This document shows positions 1-5,651 of a DNA stretch of 7,417 nucleotides, one piece after another. The stretch spans positions 1 to 7,417 of the forward strand of contig JACRQB010000179.1 of assembly GCA_016222925.1 (NCBI GenBank). Reading direction: 5' to 3'. The position numbers and the translations under genes are program-made. This DNA comes from Nitrospirota bacterium. GTDB lineage: Bacteria > Nitrospirota > Nitrospiria > Nitrospirales > Nitrospiraceae. The notes under the pieces were generated by a model that ran no database searches, was not told the origin of the DNA, and saw only the letters and a program-made list of their open reading frames with translations. The stretch's first letter is position 1, and the number at the start of each line of letters is the position of its first letter.

Positions 1-16
1 TATCGAACGGAAAGCC

Positions 17-370
17 TTATGGTTTCTTGAGCGGTACCAGCTGTTCTGGAACCGGATGGTCAGGCATCAGCAATCGGGTAACAATCTCGCCTTTTAGCAC
101 GTGCCGCTCCATGATCTCGGTGACATCGTCCTCCGTACCGACCCAGTACCACACGCCTTCAGGATAGACCACGACACTTGGGCCGAGGTCACAATGATCG
201 AGGCAACCGGCTTTGTTTGCTCGGACCACCCCTTTGAGATTTAACCGCTTCGTTTCACTCTTGAAGTGTGCATGAAGTTTTTCCGAACCCAAGTTCGCGC
301 AACAGCCGCGTGGATCGTCTTTGGGACGCTGATTCGTACAGATGAAGATATGTCGCTGAAATGATGGCAT
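17..370 (-). CDS. Thioredoxin-like [2Fe-2S] ferredoxin
   Basis: A 117-residue soluble protein of the thioredoxin-fold (2Fe-2S) ferredoxin family, a small electron carrier that is also found as the NuoE-like C-terminal domain of larger enzymes. Cysteines lie at 11 (FICTNQR), 23-24 (RGCC), 56 and 60 (GCLDHC). The spacing 11/24/56/60 fits the family's four-ligand pattern (13 residues between the first two, 4 between the last two), so C24 rather than C23 is the likely second ligand. VVVYPEGVWY at about 66-75 is a typical family segment. Length is normal for a stand-alone member. No good Shine-Dalgarno precedes the ATG, but the start lies 12 bases after the stop of the upstream zinc-ribbon gene, which suggests translational coupling. 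The ATG is needed to keep C11 in its usual N-terminal place. The redox partner is not apparent from the sequence. Confidence 0.9.
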   Translation of the reverse strand: MPSFQRHIFICTNQRPKDDPRGCCANLGSEKLHAHFKSETKRLNLKGVVRANKAGCLDHCDLGPSVVVYPEGVWYWVGTEDDVTEIMERHVLKGEIVTRLLMPDHPVPEQLVPLKKP

Positions 371-382
371 TGGGTTAGGTGG

Positions 383-766
383 CTAGACGGGCATCGTCAG
401 GGTATTGAGTCGTTCCATCAGGAGCGTCACATCGTCGTTCCTTAAGAACGGAGATGGGTGCTGGGTTGCGTTCAGAATAGTCAAGATTTCATGTAACCGC
501 AATGATGCGCGTCGGAATTCGTCGCCCTTTGCGAGTTCCGATACGTGGTCGGTACGTAAATTATTAAATTCAGAGAAGATATCACGAAAATCACGTTGTA
601 AGTTTTTGTGGATCGAACAAGGGGTGCAATACCATTTTGGGCTTTGATCTGATAACGGAGACAGGCGATCGTAAGGGCGGCCGAAAAAGTCTTTTCCCAG
701 AGAAAACTTTGTCAGTGGACCGTTGCCGGCTCCGCAGGCCTGACAGGATTCATTCCACGAGTCCAT
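383..766 (-). CDS. Small four-cysteine zinc-ribbon protein, function unknown
   Basis: A 127-residue protein I cannot assign to a named family. Two CxxC knuckles are clear: C8-x2-C11 (SCQACGAG) and C47-x2-C50 (YCTPC), separated by about 35 residues. This is a zinc-ribbon or rubredoxin-like layout that could bind Zn or Fe. The remainder (about 51-127) is charged and looks helical, with no signal peptide or membrane segment, so it is probably cytoplasmic. The frame stays open for another 114 codons upstream, but the start at 766 is chosen because GGAGGT lies four bases before this ATG and because the longer form would run antisense into alanine dehydrogenase. It lies 12 bases upstream of the ferredoxin gene and is almost certainly in one transcript with it. 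A role in Fe-S or redox handling is only a guess from that pairing. Confidence 0.75.
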   Translation of the reverse strand: MDSWNESCQACGAGNGPLTKFSLGKDFFGRPYDRLSPLSDQSPKWYCTPCSIHKNLQRDFRDIFSEFNNLRTDHVSELAKGDEFRRASLRLHEILTILNATQHPSPFLRNDDVTLLMERLNTLTMPV

Positions 767-770
767 CTTT

Positions 771-776
771 ACCTCC
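771..776 (-). promoter_or_regulatory. Strong ribosome binding site fixing the zinc-ribbon start
   Basis: On the minus strand GGAGGT precedes the ATG at 766 by four bases. It is the reason for preferring the 127-residue product over the longer open frame that extends into the antisense of ald. Confidence 0.75.
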
Positions 777-797
777 AACAACGACATCAACGGGCAC

Positions 798-827
798 ATC
801 TTACAACAGGCTTTTCCAGACTGTCCA
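798..827 (-). promoter_or_regulatory. Candidate sigma-70-type promoter for the zinc-ribbon/ferredoxin pair
   Basis: Read on the minus strand, TGGACA (822-827; 5 of 6 to TTGACA) is followed after 18 bases by TAAGAT (798-803; 4 of 6 to TATAAT). Transcription would start near 790, giving a leader of about 25 bases that includes the GGAGGT site. The site lies in the 93-base divergent intergenic region shared with ald. This is a pattern match only, and the spacer is one base longer than ideal. Confidence 0.35.
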
Positions 828-859
828 CGGGCAGCGCAGGTAGATGAGGGGAATCTTTT

Positions 860-1963
860 ATGGTCATCGGTGTCCCGAAGGAAATCAAAGATCATGAGTA
901 TCGTGTCAGTCTGACGCCGGAGGGTGCAGCGACTCTTCGGCAAAGTGGGCATGAGGTCTGGCTCGAATCGTCTGCCGGGCAGGGCAGTGGATTTAGCGAT
1001 GATGCGTATCGTAAGGCTGGAGCCTCGGTTGCCGGTTCGAAAGAGGAGGTATTCAAGAGAGCTGATTTGATTGTGAAGGTTAAAGAGCCGTTGCTTTCTG
1101 AGTGCCATCTATTTCGTCCAGGCCAGATCCTGTTCACTTATTTACATCTTGCCTCACTCGTGGATATGACCAAGGAACTTCTGAGTAGTAAGATCACAGC
1201 TATTGCGTATGAAACGACCGAGTCGAAAGATGGCAGTCTTCCGATGCTCAAGCCGATGAGTGAAATCGCCGGACGAATGTCGGTGCAGATCGGTGCTCAA
1301 TATCTGGAGAAAATCCACGGAGGTCGGGGTGTGCTGTTGGGAGGGGTTCCGGGAGTGGAGCCAGGCAAGGTCGTCGTGCTTGGTGCCGGGATCGTTGGAA
1401 CCTCGGCGATTCGCATCGCAGTTGGGATGGGAGCCCAGGTGACGGTGATCAATTTGGATGTTGAACGGTTGCGGCACCTCGATGATCAGTACCAGGGTCG
1501 GATTATCACGCGCGCTGTGAGCACCGCCACGATTGAAGCGGCCGTATGCTCAGCGGACCTTGTGATCGGTGCCGTACTTGTTCCTGGTGCCAAGGCGCCG
1601 AAACTGGTGTCGCGATCACTGGTCTCACGGATGAAGCCTGGGTCGGTGATCGTGGATGTTTCGGTCGATCAGGGGGGCTGTGTTGAGACCACAAGACCGA
1701 CGACTCACTCCGAGCCTGTCTATGTCGTTGATGGCGTAGTGCATTATTGTGTTGCCAACATGCCAGGAATTGTTCCTCGCACATCCACCTACGCTCTGAC
1801 CAATGCGACGTTGCCGTATTTGCTGCGGCTCGCGTCTGACGGTGTGGATCGAGCGATCCAGGCTGATCCGGGATTGGCGAAGGGGGTTAACCTTAAAGAT
1901 GGAAAAATTGTTCATCGAGGTGTGGCTGAAGCTCATGGGTTGCCTTTTACCCCTGTCTTGTAA
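860..1963 (+). CDS. ald: Alanine dehydrogenase
   Basis: A 367-residue enzyme that catalyses the reversible NAD-dependent oxidative deamination of L-alanine to pyruvate and ammonia (reverse: reductive amination of pyruvate) in the cytoplasm. The N-terminal substrate domain starts GVPKEIKDHEYRV. The predicted catalytic and substrate residues fall at the same numbers as in the well-studied Mycobacterium tuberculosis enzyme as I recall it: R15, K75 (VKEP), H96 (YLHLA), D270 (VDQGG) and N300 (VANMPG). The Rossmann nucleotide motif GAGIVG is at 175-180. Length is normal and the gene looks intact. The residue after the second Rossmann strand is Asn198 (VTVINLD) where the M. tuberculosis enzyme has Asp198; see findings. 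GAGGGG eight bases before the ATG supports this start. It is divergent from the zinc-ribbon/ferredoxin pair, and no terminator was seen after it. Confidence 0.96.
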   Translation: MVIGVPKEIKDHEYRVSLTPEGAATLRQSGHEVWLESSAGQGSGFSDDAYRKAGASVAGSKEEVFKRADLIVKVKEPLLSECHLFRPGQILFTYLHLASLVDMTKELLSSKITAIAYETTESKDGSLPMLKPMSEIAGRMSVQIGAQYLEKIHGGRGVLLGGVPGVEPGKVVVLGAGIVGTSAIRIAVGMGAQVTVINLDVERLRHLDDQYQGRIITRAVSTATIEAAVCSADLVIGAVLVPGAKAPKLVSRSLVSRMKPGSVIVDVSVDQGGCVETTRPTTHSEPVYVVDGVVHYCVANMPGIVPRTSTYALTNATLPYLLRLASDGVDRAIQADPGLAKGVNLKDGKIVHRGVAEAHGLPFTPVL

Positions 1964-1987
1964 GACAATCACGCGTTGAGTTTGTCC

Positions 1988-2056
1988 GCTTGGTCTTGTC
2001 GGGGCGTAGCGCAGCCCGGTAGCGCACTGCGTTCGGGACGCAGGACCAAACCAAGC
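1988..2056 (+). repeat. Imperfect inverted repeat flanking the tRNA-Pro 5' half
   Basis: GCTTGGTCTTGTC (1988-2000) can pair with GACCAAACCAAGC (2044-2056) over 11 of 13 positions; the mismatches are 1995/2049 and 1997/2047. The arms meet the tRNA fragment exactly: the left arm ends on tRNA base 1 and the right arm begins straight after the anticodon stem. In RNA this would make a long closing stem with the D and anticodon arms branching from it. No run of U follows, so it does not look like a normal intrinsic terminator of ald. Confidence 0.5.
2000..2043 (+). pseudogene. Truncated tRNA-Pro(CGG): 5' half only, no T arm
   Basis: The first 43 tRNA positions are recognisable and undamaged. They comprise acceptor 5' strand CGGGGCG with C at position 1 as in bacterial tRNA-Pro, TA at positions 8-9, a D arm with stem GCGC/GCGC and the GG pair (2018-2019), and an anticodon arm CTGCG-TTCGGGA-CGCAG with a perfect 5-bp stem. 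The anticodon CGG is at 2034-2036, followed by G37. The expected variable loop, the T arm with GGTTCGAAT-like sequence and the acceptor 3' strand CGCCCCG are absent. No displaced 3' half is seen elsewhere in the window. The bases straight after the anticodon stem read GACCA, the usual 3' end of a tRNA-Pro gene, so an internal deletion of positions 44-72 is one explanation. Others are recombination in the anticodon arm, or a real T-armless RNA closed by the flanking inverted repeat. It cannot work as a canonical tRNA. Confidence 0.75.
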
Positions 2057-2402
2057 TTCCTCCACCAGAAGTCTAGTCTTTCCAAGTTAAGGCCTCCAGT
2101 AGTCCTTGTCTATTTTCACCTCGCTCGACTCGGTCCTACCGACAACTCTATATCGCGATTGACATTGAGAGAATGGACCCCAACGGTGTCTTTCCTTCAT
2201 GGCAAACTGCATGTTCTGCGAACGGTCCCTGCATTCAGGTATGTCATACATGGCTCGTGTCGATTGTTTACAAAATCTAGATCGCGGGCTCAGTTTCTAG
2301 CGTGGAAATGTAAAACGCGTGACGCATCTGAAGAGGTGTGAGAATATCCGCTGAGCAACGCCGCGTATGGCAGTTGACGAGTCATGATTGTGGTAGAGCC
2401 AG
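2057..2402. other. Intergenic stretch of about 350 bases with no assignable gene
   Basis: No reading frame here resembles a known protein. An open frame at 1976-2341 is only the translation of the tRNA fragment plus downstream sequence. A weak promoter-like pair for the following acylphosphatase/sigma genes is TCGACT (2125-2130), 18 bases, TATATC (2149-2154), each 4 of 6 to consensus; I would not rely on it. A TTGACA at 2159-2164 has no matching -10. Nothing suggests an integrase or transposase remnant. Confidence 0.6.
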
Positions 2403-2699
2403 ATGCCTCAATCGGTCGATGAACCGCCGGTTCGAGCACACATTCTCGTGGTCGGTCGTGTGCAGGGAGTAGGGTTTCGTGCGTTCGCGGCACGTATCGC
2501 CACCAGGCTTAATCTGTTGGGGGGCGTCCGCAATCTAGACGACGGCCGGGTTGAGCTGGAGGTCGAGGGTGGGAAAACGGTGATTGAAGAACTTCTGCGA
2601 GAATTGAAAGCCGGTTCTCCGGCTGCGCATGTCAGGACGATTGCGGTGGAATGGAGCGTTGCAACCGGTCGGCATTCACACTTCGACATTTGGCATTAA
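2403..2699 (+). CDS. acyP: Acylphosphatase
   Basis: A 98-residue cytoplasmic enzyme of the acylphosphatase family, which hydrolyses acyl-phosphates such as carbamoyl phosphate, acetyl phosphate or 1,3-bisphosphoglycerate. The signature GRVQGVGFR occupies 18-26, with R26 the phosphate-binding arginine. GGVRNLDDGRVELEVEG (about 40-56) supplies N44, the catalytic asparagine. Length is that of a normal stand-alone enzyme, with a slightly long N-terminus of about 10 residues before the first strand. An in-frame TAG at 2394-2396 limits any upstream extension, so the ATG at 2403 is the first possible start; its ribosome site is weak. It is followed after 13 bases by the sigma factor gene, probably in one transcript. 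Nothing indicates a regulatory link between the two beyond adjacency. Confidence 0.93.
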   Translation: MPQSVDEPPVRAHILVVGRVQGVGFRAFAARIATRLNLLGGVRNLDDGRVELEVEGGKTVIEELLRELKAGSPAAHVRTIAVEWSVATGRHSHFDIWH

Positions 2700-2712
2700 G
2701 GAACGAGGAGTC

Positions 2713-3666
2713 ATGAGTCGACAGGAAGACGAGGAGTCCGAGTTGAGCGAAGCTCGACGGCACACTGTCGATGATATGAACGCCTCAGAACCTGCGAGCG
2801 CATCTGATCGGGGCGAGCGAGAAACGGGTCGATCAGAAGGGCTTGACACGCTGAAAAGCTACCTGCGGGAGGTCCGTCGATCGACACTGCTGACCTTCAA
2901 GCAAGAACAGCAGCTCGGCAAACGGGTAATGGCCGGCGATGAGCAAGCTCGGCAACAGATGATCGAATCGAATCTGCGGCTTGTCATCAGCATCGGGAAA
3001 CGCTACATGCACCGAGGGTTTCCGTTTTCCGACATCGTGGAGGAAGGCAATTTAGGACTGATCAAAGCAGTCGAGAAATTCAATTATAAGCGGGGGTTCA
3101 GATTTAGCACCTACGCGTCTTGGTGGATCCGGCAATACATCGAGCGGGCGATCATTAATCAAGGTAAGCTGGTGCGTCTGCCTGTGCACGTGGTGGAGCG
3201 TCTCAATCGTTATCTGAATCGTGTCGAGCAGTTGGTGCAAACACTCGGGCGGGAGCCGAGGGCGGCCGAAGTGGCTGCCAAGATGAAGACATCGGAAGAA
3301 GACGTATTGGACCTGAAGCAGTTGGTGCGTACGACCTGCTCGCTCGATAGCCCGCTTAATGACCACACTGATACCTTTCTCCGTGATGTGATCGAGGATC
3401 CCGCTGGGCTCTTGCCCGATGAGACCGCCGATGGGGTTCGGCGGAGGACGGAACTAATGGCGTGGGTGAGGGAGTTGCCTGAGAAAGAGCAAACTGTTAT
3501 TGTGTCACGGTTCGGACTCGACGGAGACGAGGCGAAGACACTCGAAGAAATCGGTCGCACCATGGGACTGACTCGTGAACGCGTCCGACAGATCGAAATG
3601 GCGGCGTTAGTTCGGCTTCGCAATACCATCGGCAGAAAAGCCATGACACAGGCAGACTTGCTCTAA
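2713..3666 (+). CDS. rpoS: RpoS-like (group 2) RNA polymerase sigma factor
   Basis: A 317-residue sigma-70 family factor that directs RNA polymerase to promoters. There is no region 1.1; residues 1-43 are a charged, probably disordered leader. Region 1.2 begins LDTLKSYLREV (44-54). Regions 2.1-2.4 cover about 80-150, with ESNLRLVISIGKRY, EEGNLGLIKAVEKF and GFRFSTYASWWIRQ. Region 3 follows (about 151-215), and region 4.2 (276-303) has the helix-turn-helix TLEEIGRTMGLTRERVRQIE. Architecture, length, RQYIERAIINQ in region 2.4 and the short C-terminal tail resemble RpoS more than RpoD. E162, however, occupies the place of E. coli RpoS K173; see findings. The start at 2713 is preferred over an ATG at 2629 because GAGGAG immediately precedes it and the earlier start would overlap acylphosphatase. 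The symbol is a family-level call; other group 2 sigma factors are possible. Confidence 0.9.
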   Translation: MSRQEDEESELSEARRHTVDDMNASEPASASDRGERETGRSEGLDTLKSYLREVRRSTLLTFKQEQQLGKRVMAGDEQARQQMIESNLRLVISIGKRYMHRGFPFSDIVEEGNLGLIKAVEKFNYKRGFRFSTYASWWIRQYIERAIINQGKLVRLPVHVVERLNRYLNRVEQLVQTLGREPRAAEVAAKMKTSEEDVLDLKQLVRTTCSLDSPLNDHTDTFLRDVIEDPAGLLPDETADGVRRRTELMAWVRELPEKEQTVIVSRFGLDGDEAKTLEEIGRTMGLTRERVRQIEMAALVRLRNTIGRKAMTQADLL

Positions 3667-3671
3667 ATCCC

Positions 3672-4196
3672 GTGACCACCGTCAACTATCAAGCTCTCAT
3701 TCGAGAGGTGCCGGACTTTCCGAAGCCCGGTATCCTCTTTTATGACATCACCACACTCTTAAAAAGTCCTGCCGCGCTTCGGAGTCTTGCCGACCAATTG
3801 ACGACTCGGTATCAGGATCGAGGGATCACCAAGGTGGTCGGGATTGAGTCTCGTGGGTTTATCTTTGGCGGGATTCTTGCCGACCGTCTTGGGGCTGGAT
3901 TTGTCCCGGTTCGGAAACCTGGAAAACTTCCGGCTGATTGTTACGAAGTGAAATACAGTCTTGAGTATGGACAGAACAGCCTTGCCGTGCACCGTGACGC
4001 GATCCAAATCGGAGAGCCTGTACTGATCGTCGACGATCTGTTGGCGACCGGAGGAACGGCAGAGGCGACGGTCCATCTTGTCCGTCAGCTTGGTGGCACG
4101 ATTGTCGGGCTCGATTTTCTGATTGAGCTGAAGAGTTTGAGGGGGCGCGACAAACTCGTCGGATACGATGTTCATTCGACCATTACCTATCCCTAG
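3672..4196 (+). CDS. apt: Adenine phosphoribosyltransferase
   Basis: A 174-residue purine-salvage enzyme that joins adenine and PRPP to give AMP and pyrophosphate in the cytoplasm. The N-terminus ALIREVPDFPKPGILFYDIT (8-27) is the family's typical opening. GIESRGFIFG (57-66) and VPVRKPGKLP (78-87) are characteristic active-site segments. VLIVDDLLATGGTA (117-130) is the PRPP-binding loop with its acidic pair D121-D122. Length matches bacterial Apt. The start is a GTG five bases after the sigma factor stop, without a clear Shine-Dalgarno, which suggests translational coupling and one shared transcript. No start codon nearer the conserved core would preserve the conserved N-terminus. No intrinsic terminator follows; a short TTAGG/CCTAA hairpin at 4200-4215 lacks a T run. 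Confidence 0.96.
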   Translation: MTTVNYQALIREVPDFPKPGILFYDITTLLKSPAALRSLADQLTTRYQDRGITKVVGIESRGFIFGGILADRLGAGFVPVRKPGKLPADCYEVKYSLEYGQNSLAVHRDAIQIGEPVLIVDDLLATGGTAEATVHLVRQLGGTIVGLDFLIELKSLRGRDKLVGYDVHSTITYP

Positions 4197-4220
4197 GGGT
4201 TAGGCATCCTCCTAAACTCC

Positions 4221-4250
4221 TTGCTCAAGGGGCCCAGGGCATGATATAGA
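4221..4250 (+). promoter_or_regulatory. Candidate extended -10 promoter for the DksA-type gene
   Basis: TTGCTC (4221-4226; 3 of 6 to TTGACA), an 18-base spacer and TATAGA (4245-4250; 4 of 6), with TG one base upstream of the -10 hexamer (4242-4243), form an extended -10 pattern. Transcription would start near 4257, about 49 bases before the ATG at 4306. The 109-base gap after apt is much wider than the preceding junctions, in line with a separate promoter here. Confidence 0.4.
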
Positions 4251-4305
4251 AGCCGGAATTTTTGACCCTCCAACTACGTATCTTATTTCTGGAGCGGACT
4301 CTCTT

Positions 4306-4869
4306 ATGGCAACAAAAGTACAGGCAAAGAAGAAGGGTGAGGCAAAGACGAAATCTGTGGACGCTGTGATCAAGAAATCTCAGCCGGTGGCCACAGAGGC
4401 AGCTGCGGTGTCCAAGGCGACGTCTGAGGTCGAGATAGCGGTGCCGGTACGGCCTAAGGAAACGGCAAAAGAGCGGGAAGCGCGGGAGCAGCGGCAGGAA
4501 GTGCTTCATAAAATGCTCATTAGCAAACGCCAAGAGATTATTAGAGAGATCGAAGAGAGTCTGGGGCAGTCGTTGACTGAAGATCAGCAGCGGCGTCTCG
4601 AATCAGCGCGTGATGTCGGCGACCAAGCCTTAATGGATCTTGAGCGCGAACTTGGCATTTCGTTGATGGAGATGCGTAACCGCCGGCGCCAGTCGATTGA
4701 TGAAGCCCTCACTCGGTTACACGACGGGACGTACGGGATGTGTGCCGAATGTGGGATTGAGATTAGCGAAAAGCGTCTCCAGGTGGTCCCCTTTGCCAAG
4801 CTCTGTGTGGAGTGCCAATCGCGCGCGGAATTGCTGGAGAAAATCGAACGCGAAGAAGATCGCGACTAG
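4306..4869 (+). CDS. DksA/TraR-type zinc-finger transcription regulator
   Basis: A 187-residue protein of the DksA/TraR family, which binds in the RNA polymerase secondary channel and, in characterised members, works with ppGpp. Residues 1-60 are an Ala/Lys-rich, probably disordered extension absent from E. coli DksA. Residues 60-137 are charged and alpha-helical, matching the coiled-coil finger. At its expected tip is D103-V-G-D106-Q-A108, which fits the DxxDxA motif needed for DksA activity. The C4 zinc finger is C146/C149 and C167/C170 (MCAECG and LCVEC), followed by a short helix. GGAG lies 11 bases before the ATG. It follows the sigma factor and apt genes and precedes queC by 49 bases. 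Because the tip motif and all four cysteines are present, a DksA-like role is favoured over a structural zinc-finger homologue. I leave the symbol blank because paralogues are common. Confidence 0.9.
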   Translation: MATKVQAKKKGEAKTKSVDAVIKKSQPVATEAAAVSKATSEVEIAVPVRPKETAKEREAREQRQEVLHKMLISKRQEIIREIEESLGQSLTEDQQRRLESARDVGDQALMDLERELGISLMEMRNRRRQSIDEALTRLHDGTYGMCAECGIEISEKRLQVVPFAKLCVECQSRAELLEKIEREEDRD

Positions 4870-4918
4870 CGTACAACGTTCCCTCTCCCTTCACCCTGTA
4901 TCCTTTCCTTTCCCCACT

Positions 4919-5617
4919 ATGAATGGGCAGACTTCAGAACGAGCGGTCGTTCTTGTCAGTGGCGGATTGGACTCCACTGTCACGGCAGCCATTGCACGGC
5001 GCGATGGATATGCGCTGTACTTCCTGACCATTGCATACCAACAACGTCACGCGGTGGAGGTTGAGCGGTCGAGACAGGTGGCGACGGCTCTGGAAGCTCA
5101 CCGGCATGTGGTGATCAACGTCGATTTAGGGACGATTGGTGGATCGGCGCTGACCGGCAGTCTGTCGGTGCCGAAGCGTCGGACTGAATCTGAACGAAAC
5201 CGGGATGTGCCTGTGACCTACGTACCAGGCCGAAACCTGATTTTTCTGTCTTTGGCGGCGGCTCACGCGGAAGTGCTGGGGGCCTCGATCATCTATTTCG
5301 GCGCCAATGTAATTGACTATTCTGGCTATCCTGACTGTCGTCCGGAATTCATCCAGGCTGTAGAAGCAGCACTTCAAACGGGAACAAAAGCAGGAATGCA
5401 GGGCAAGGGCATTGAGATTCGAGCGCCACTGCTTCGAATGTCGAAGGCGGAAATTATCAGGCTGGGTCTTACTCTGAACGTTCCCTTTGAGCTTACGCAT
5501 AGCTGTTACGATCCGATTGGGTCGATAGCCTGTGGGCAGTGCGATAGCTGTCAGATTCGGAAACAGGGATTTGCGGAGGCGGGAGTTGTAGATCCAATTC
5601 AGTATGCGGTATGTTGA
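4919..5617 (+). CDS. queC: 7-cyano-7-deazaguanine synthase QueC
   Basis: A 232-residue cytoplasmic enzyme that converts 7-carboxy-7-deazaguanine to 7-cyano-7-deazaguanine (preQ0), using ATP and ammonia, in queuosine tRNA modification. The N-type ATP pyrophosphatase loop SGGLDS is at 14-19. VTYVPGRNLIFLSLA follows in the middle, and the zinc site is C196, C205, C208 and C211 (HSC, then CGQCDSC). Length is normal. The frame is open further upstream, but that part is the shadow of the DksA-type gene; the ATG at 4919 sits directly before the conserved first strand. No Shine-Dalgarno is present: about 40 bases upstream are almost wholly pyrimidine. Translation may be leaderless or depend on the upstream gene. 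No other queuosine gene is in the window, so the pathway is scattered here. Confidence 0.95.
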   Translation: MNGQTSERAVVLVSGGLDSTVTAAIARRDGYALYFLTIAYQQRHAVEVERSRQVATALEAHRHVVINVDLGTIGGSALTGSLSVPKRRTESERNRDVPVTYVPGRNLIFLSLAAAHAEVLGASIIYFGANVIDYSGYPDCRPEFIQAVEAALQTGTKAGMQGKGIEIRAPLLRMSKAEIIRLGLTLNVPFELTHSCYDPIGSIACGQCDSCQIRKQGFAEAGVVDPIQYAVC

Positions 5618-5636
5618 GCCAATGGCTGGCATGGAC

Positions 5637-5642
5637 AGGTGG
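5637..5642 (+). promoter_or_regulatory. Ribosome binding site deciding the cytochrome c start
   Basis: AGGTGG lies nine bases before the ATG at 5652. The earlier in-frame ATGs at 5604, 5622 and 5631 lack such a site, and 5604 would overlap queC. The ATG at 5652 also puts Lys-Ser-Ser-Arg straight before the hydrophobic signal segment. Confidence 0.6.
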
Positions 5643-5651
5643 TTACGCTCT

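Noticed and set aside
383..1108. A 241-codon form of the zinc-ribbon protein
   Set aside because: The first 114 codons run antisense to ald and through the divergent promoter region; a strong ribosome site supports the start at 766.
1625..2065. A 146-codon minus-strand open frame across the end of ald and the tRNA fragment
   Set aside because: It is mostly antisense to conserved ald codons and shows no protein-like pattern.
2159..2164. A perfect TTGACA as a -35 element upstream of acylphosphatase
   Set aside because: The sequence 16-18 bases downstream (around 2181-2188) has no resemblance to TATAAT.
1976..2341. A 121-codon plus-strand open frame downstream of ald
   Set aside because: Its early residues (RGVAQPGSALRSG) are simply the translated tRNA-Pro fragment, a well-known source of false proteins. 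There is no ribosome site and no domain.
2410..2450. A T-arm-like CCGGTTCGAGC near 2427-2437 as the missing 3' half of the tRNA
   Set aside because: It falls in acylphosphatase codons, has no pairing acceptor strand CGCCCCG nearby and no complete 5-bp T stem.
4200..4215. A TTAGG/CCTAA hairpin after apt as an intrinsic terminator
   Set aside because: The stem is only five pairs, interrupted beyond that, and no T run follows.
5126..5632. A 168-codon minus-strand open frame
   Set aside because: It lies wholly antisense to queC, whose motifs are unmistakable, and its own translation has no recognisable domain.
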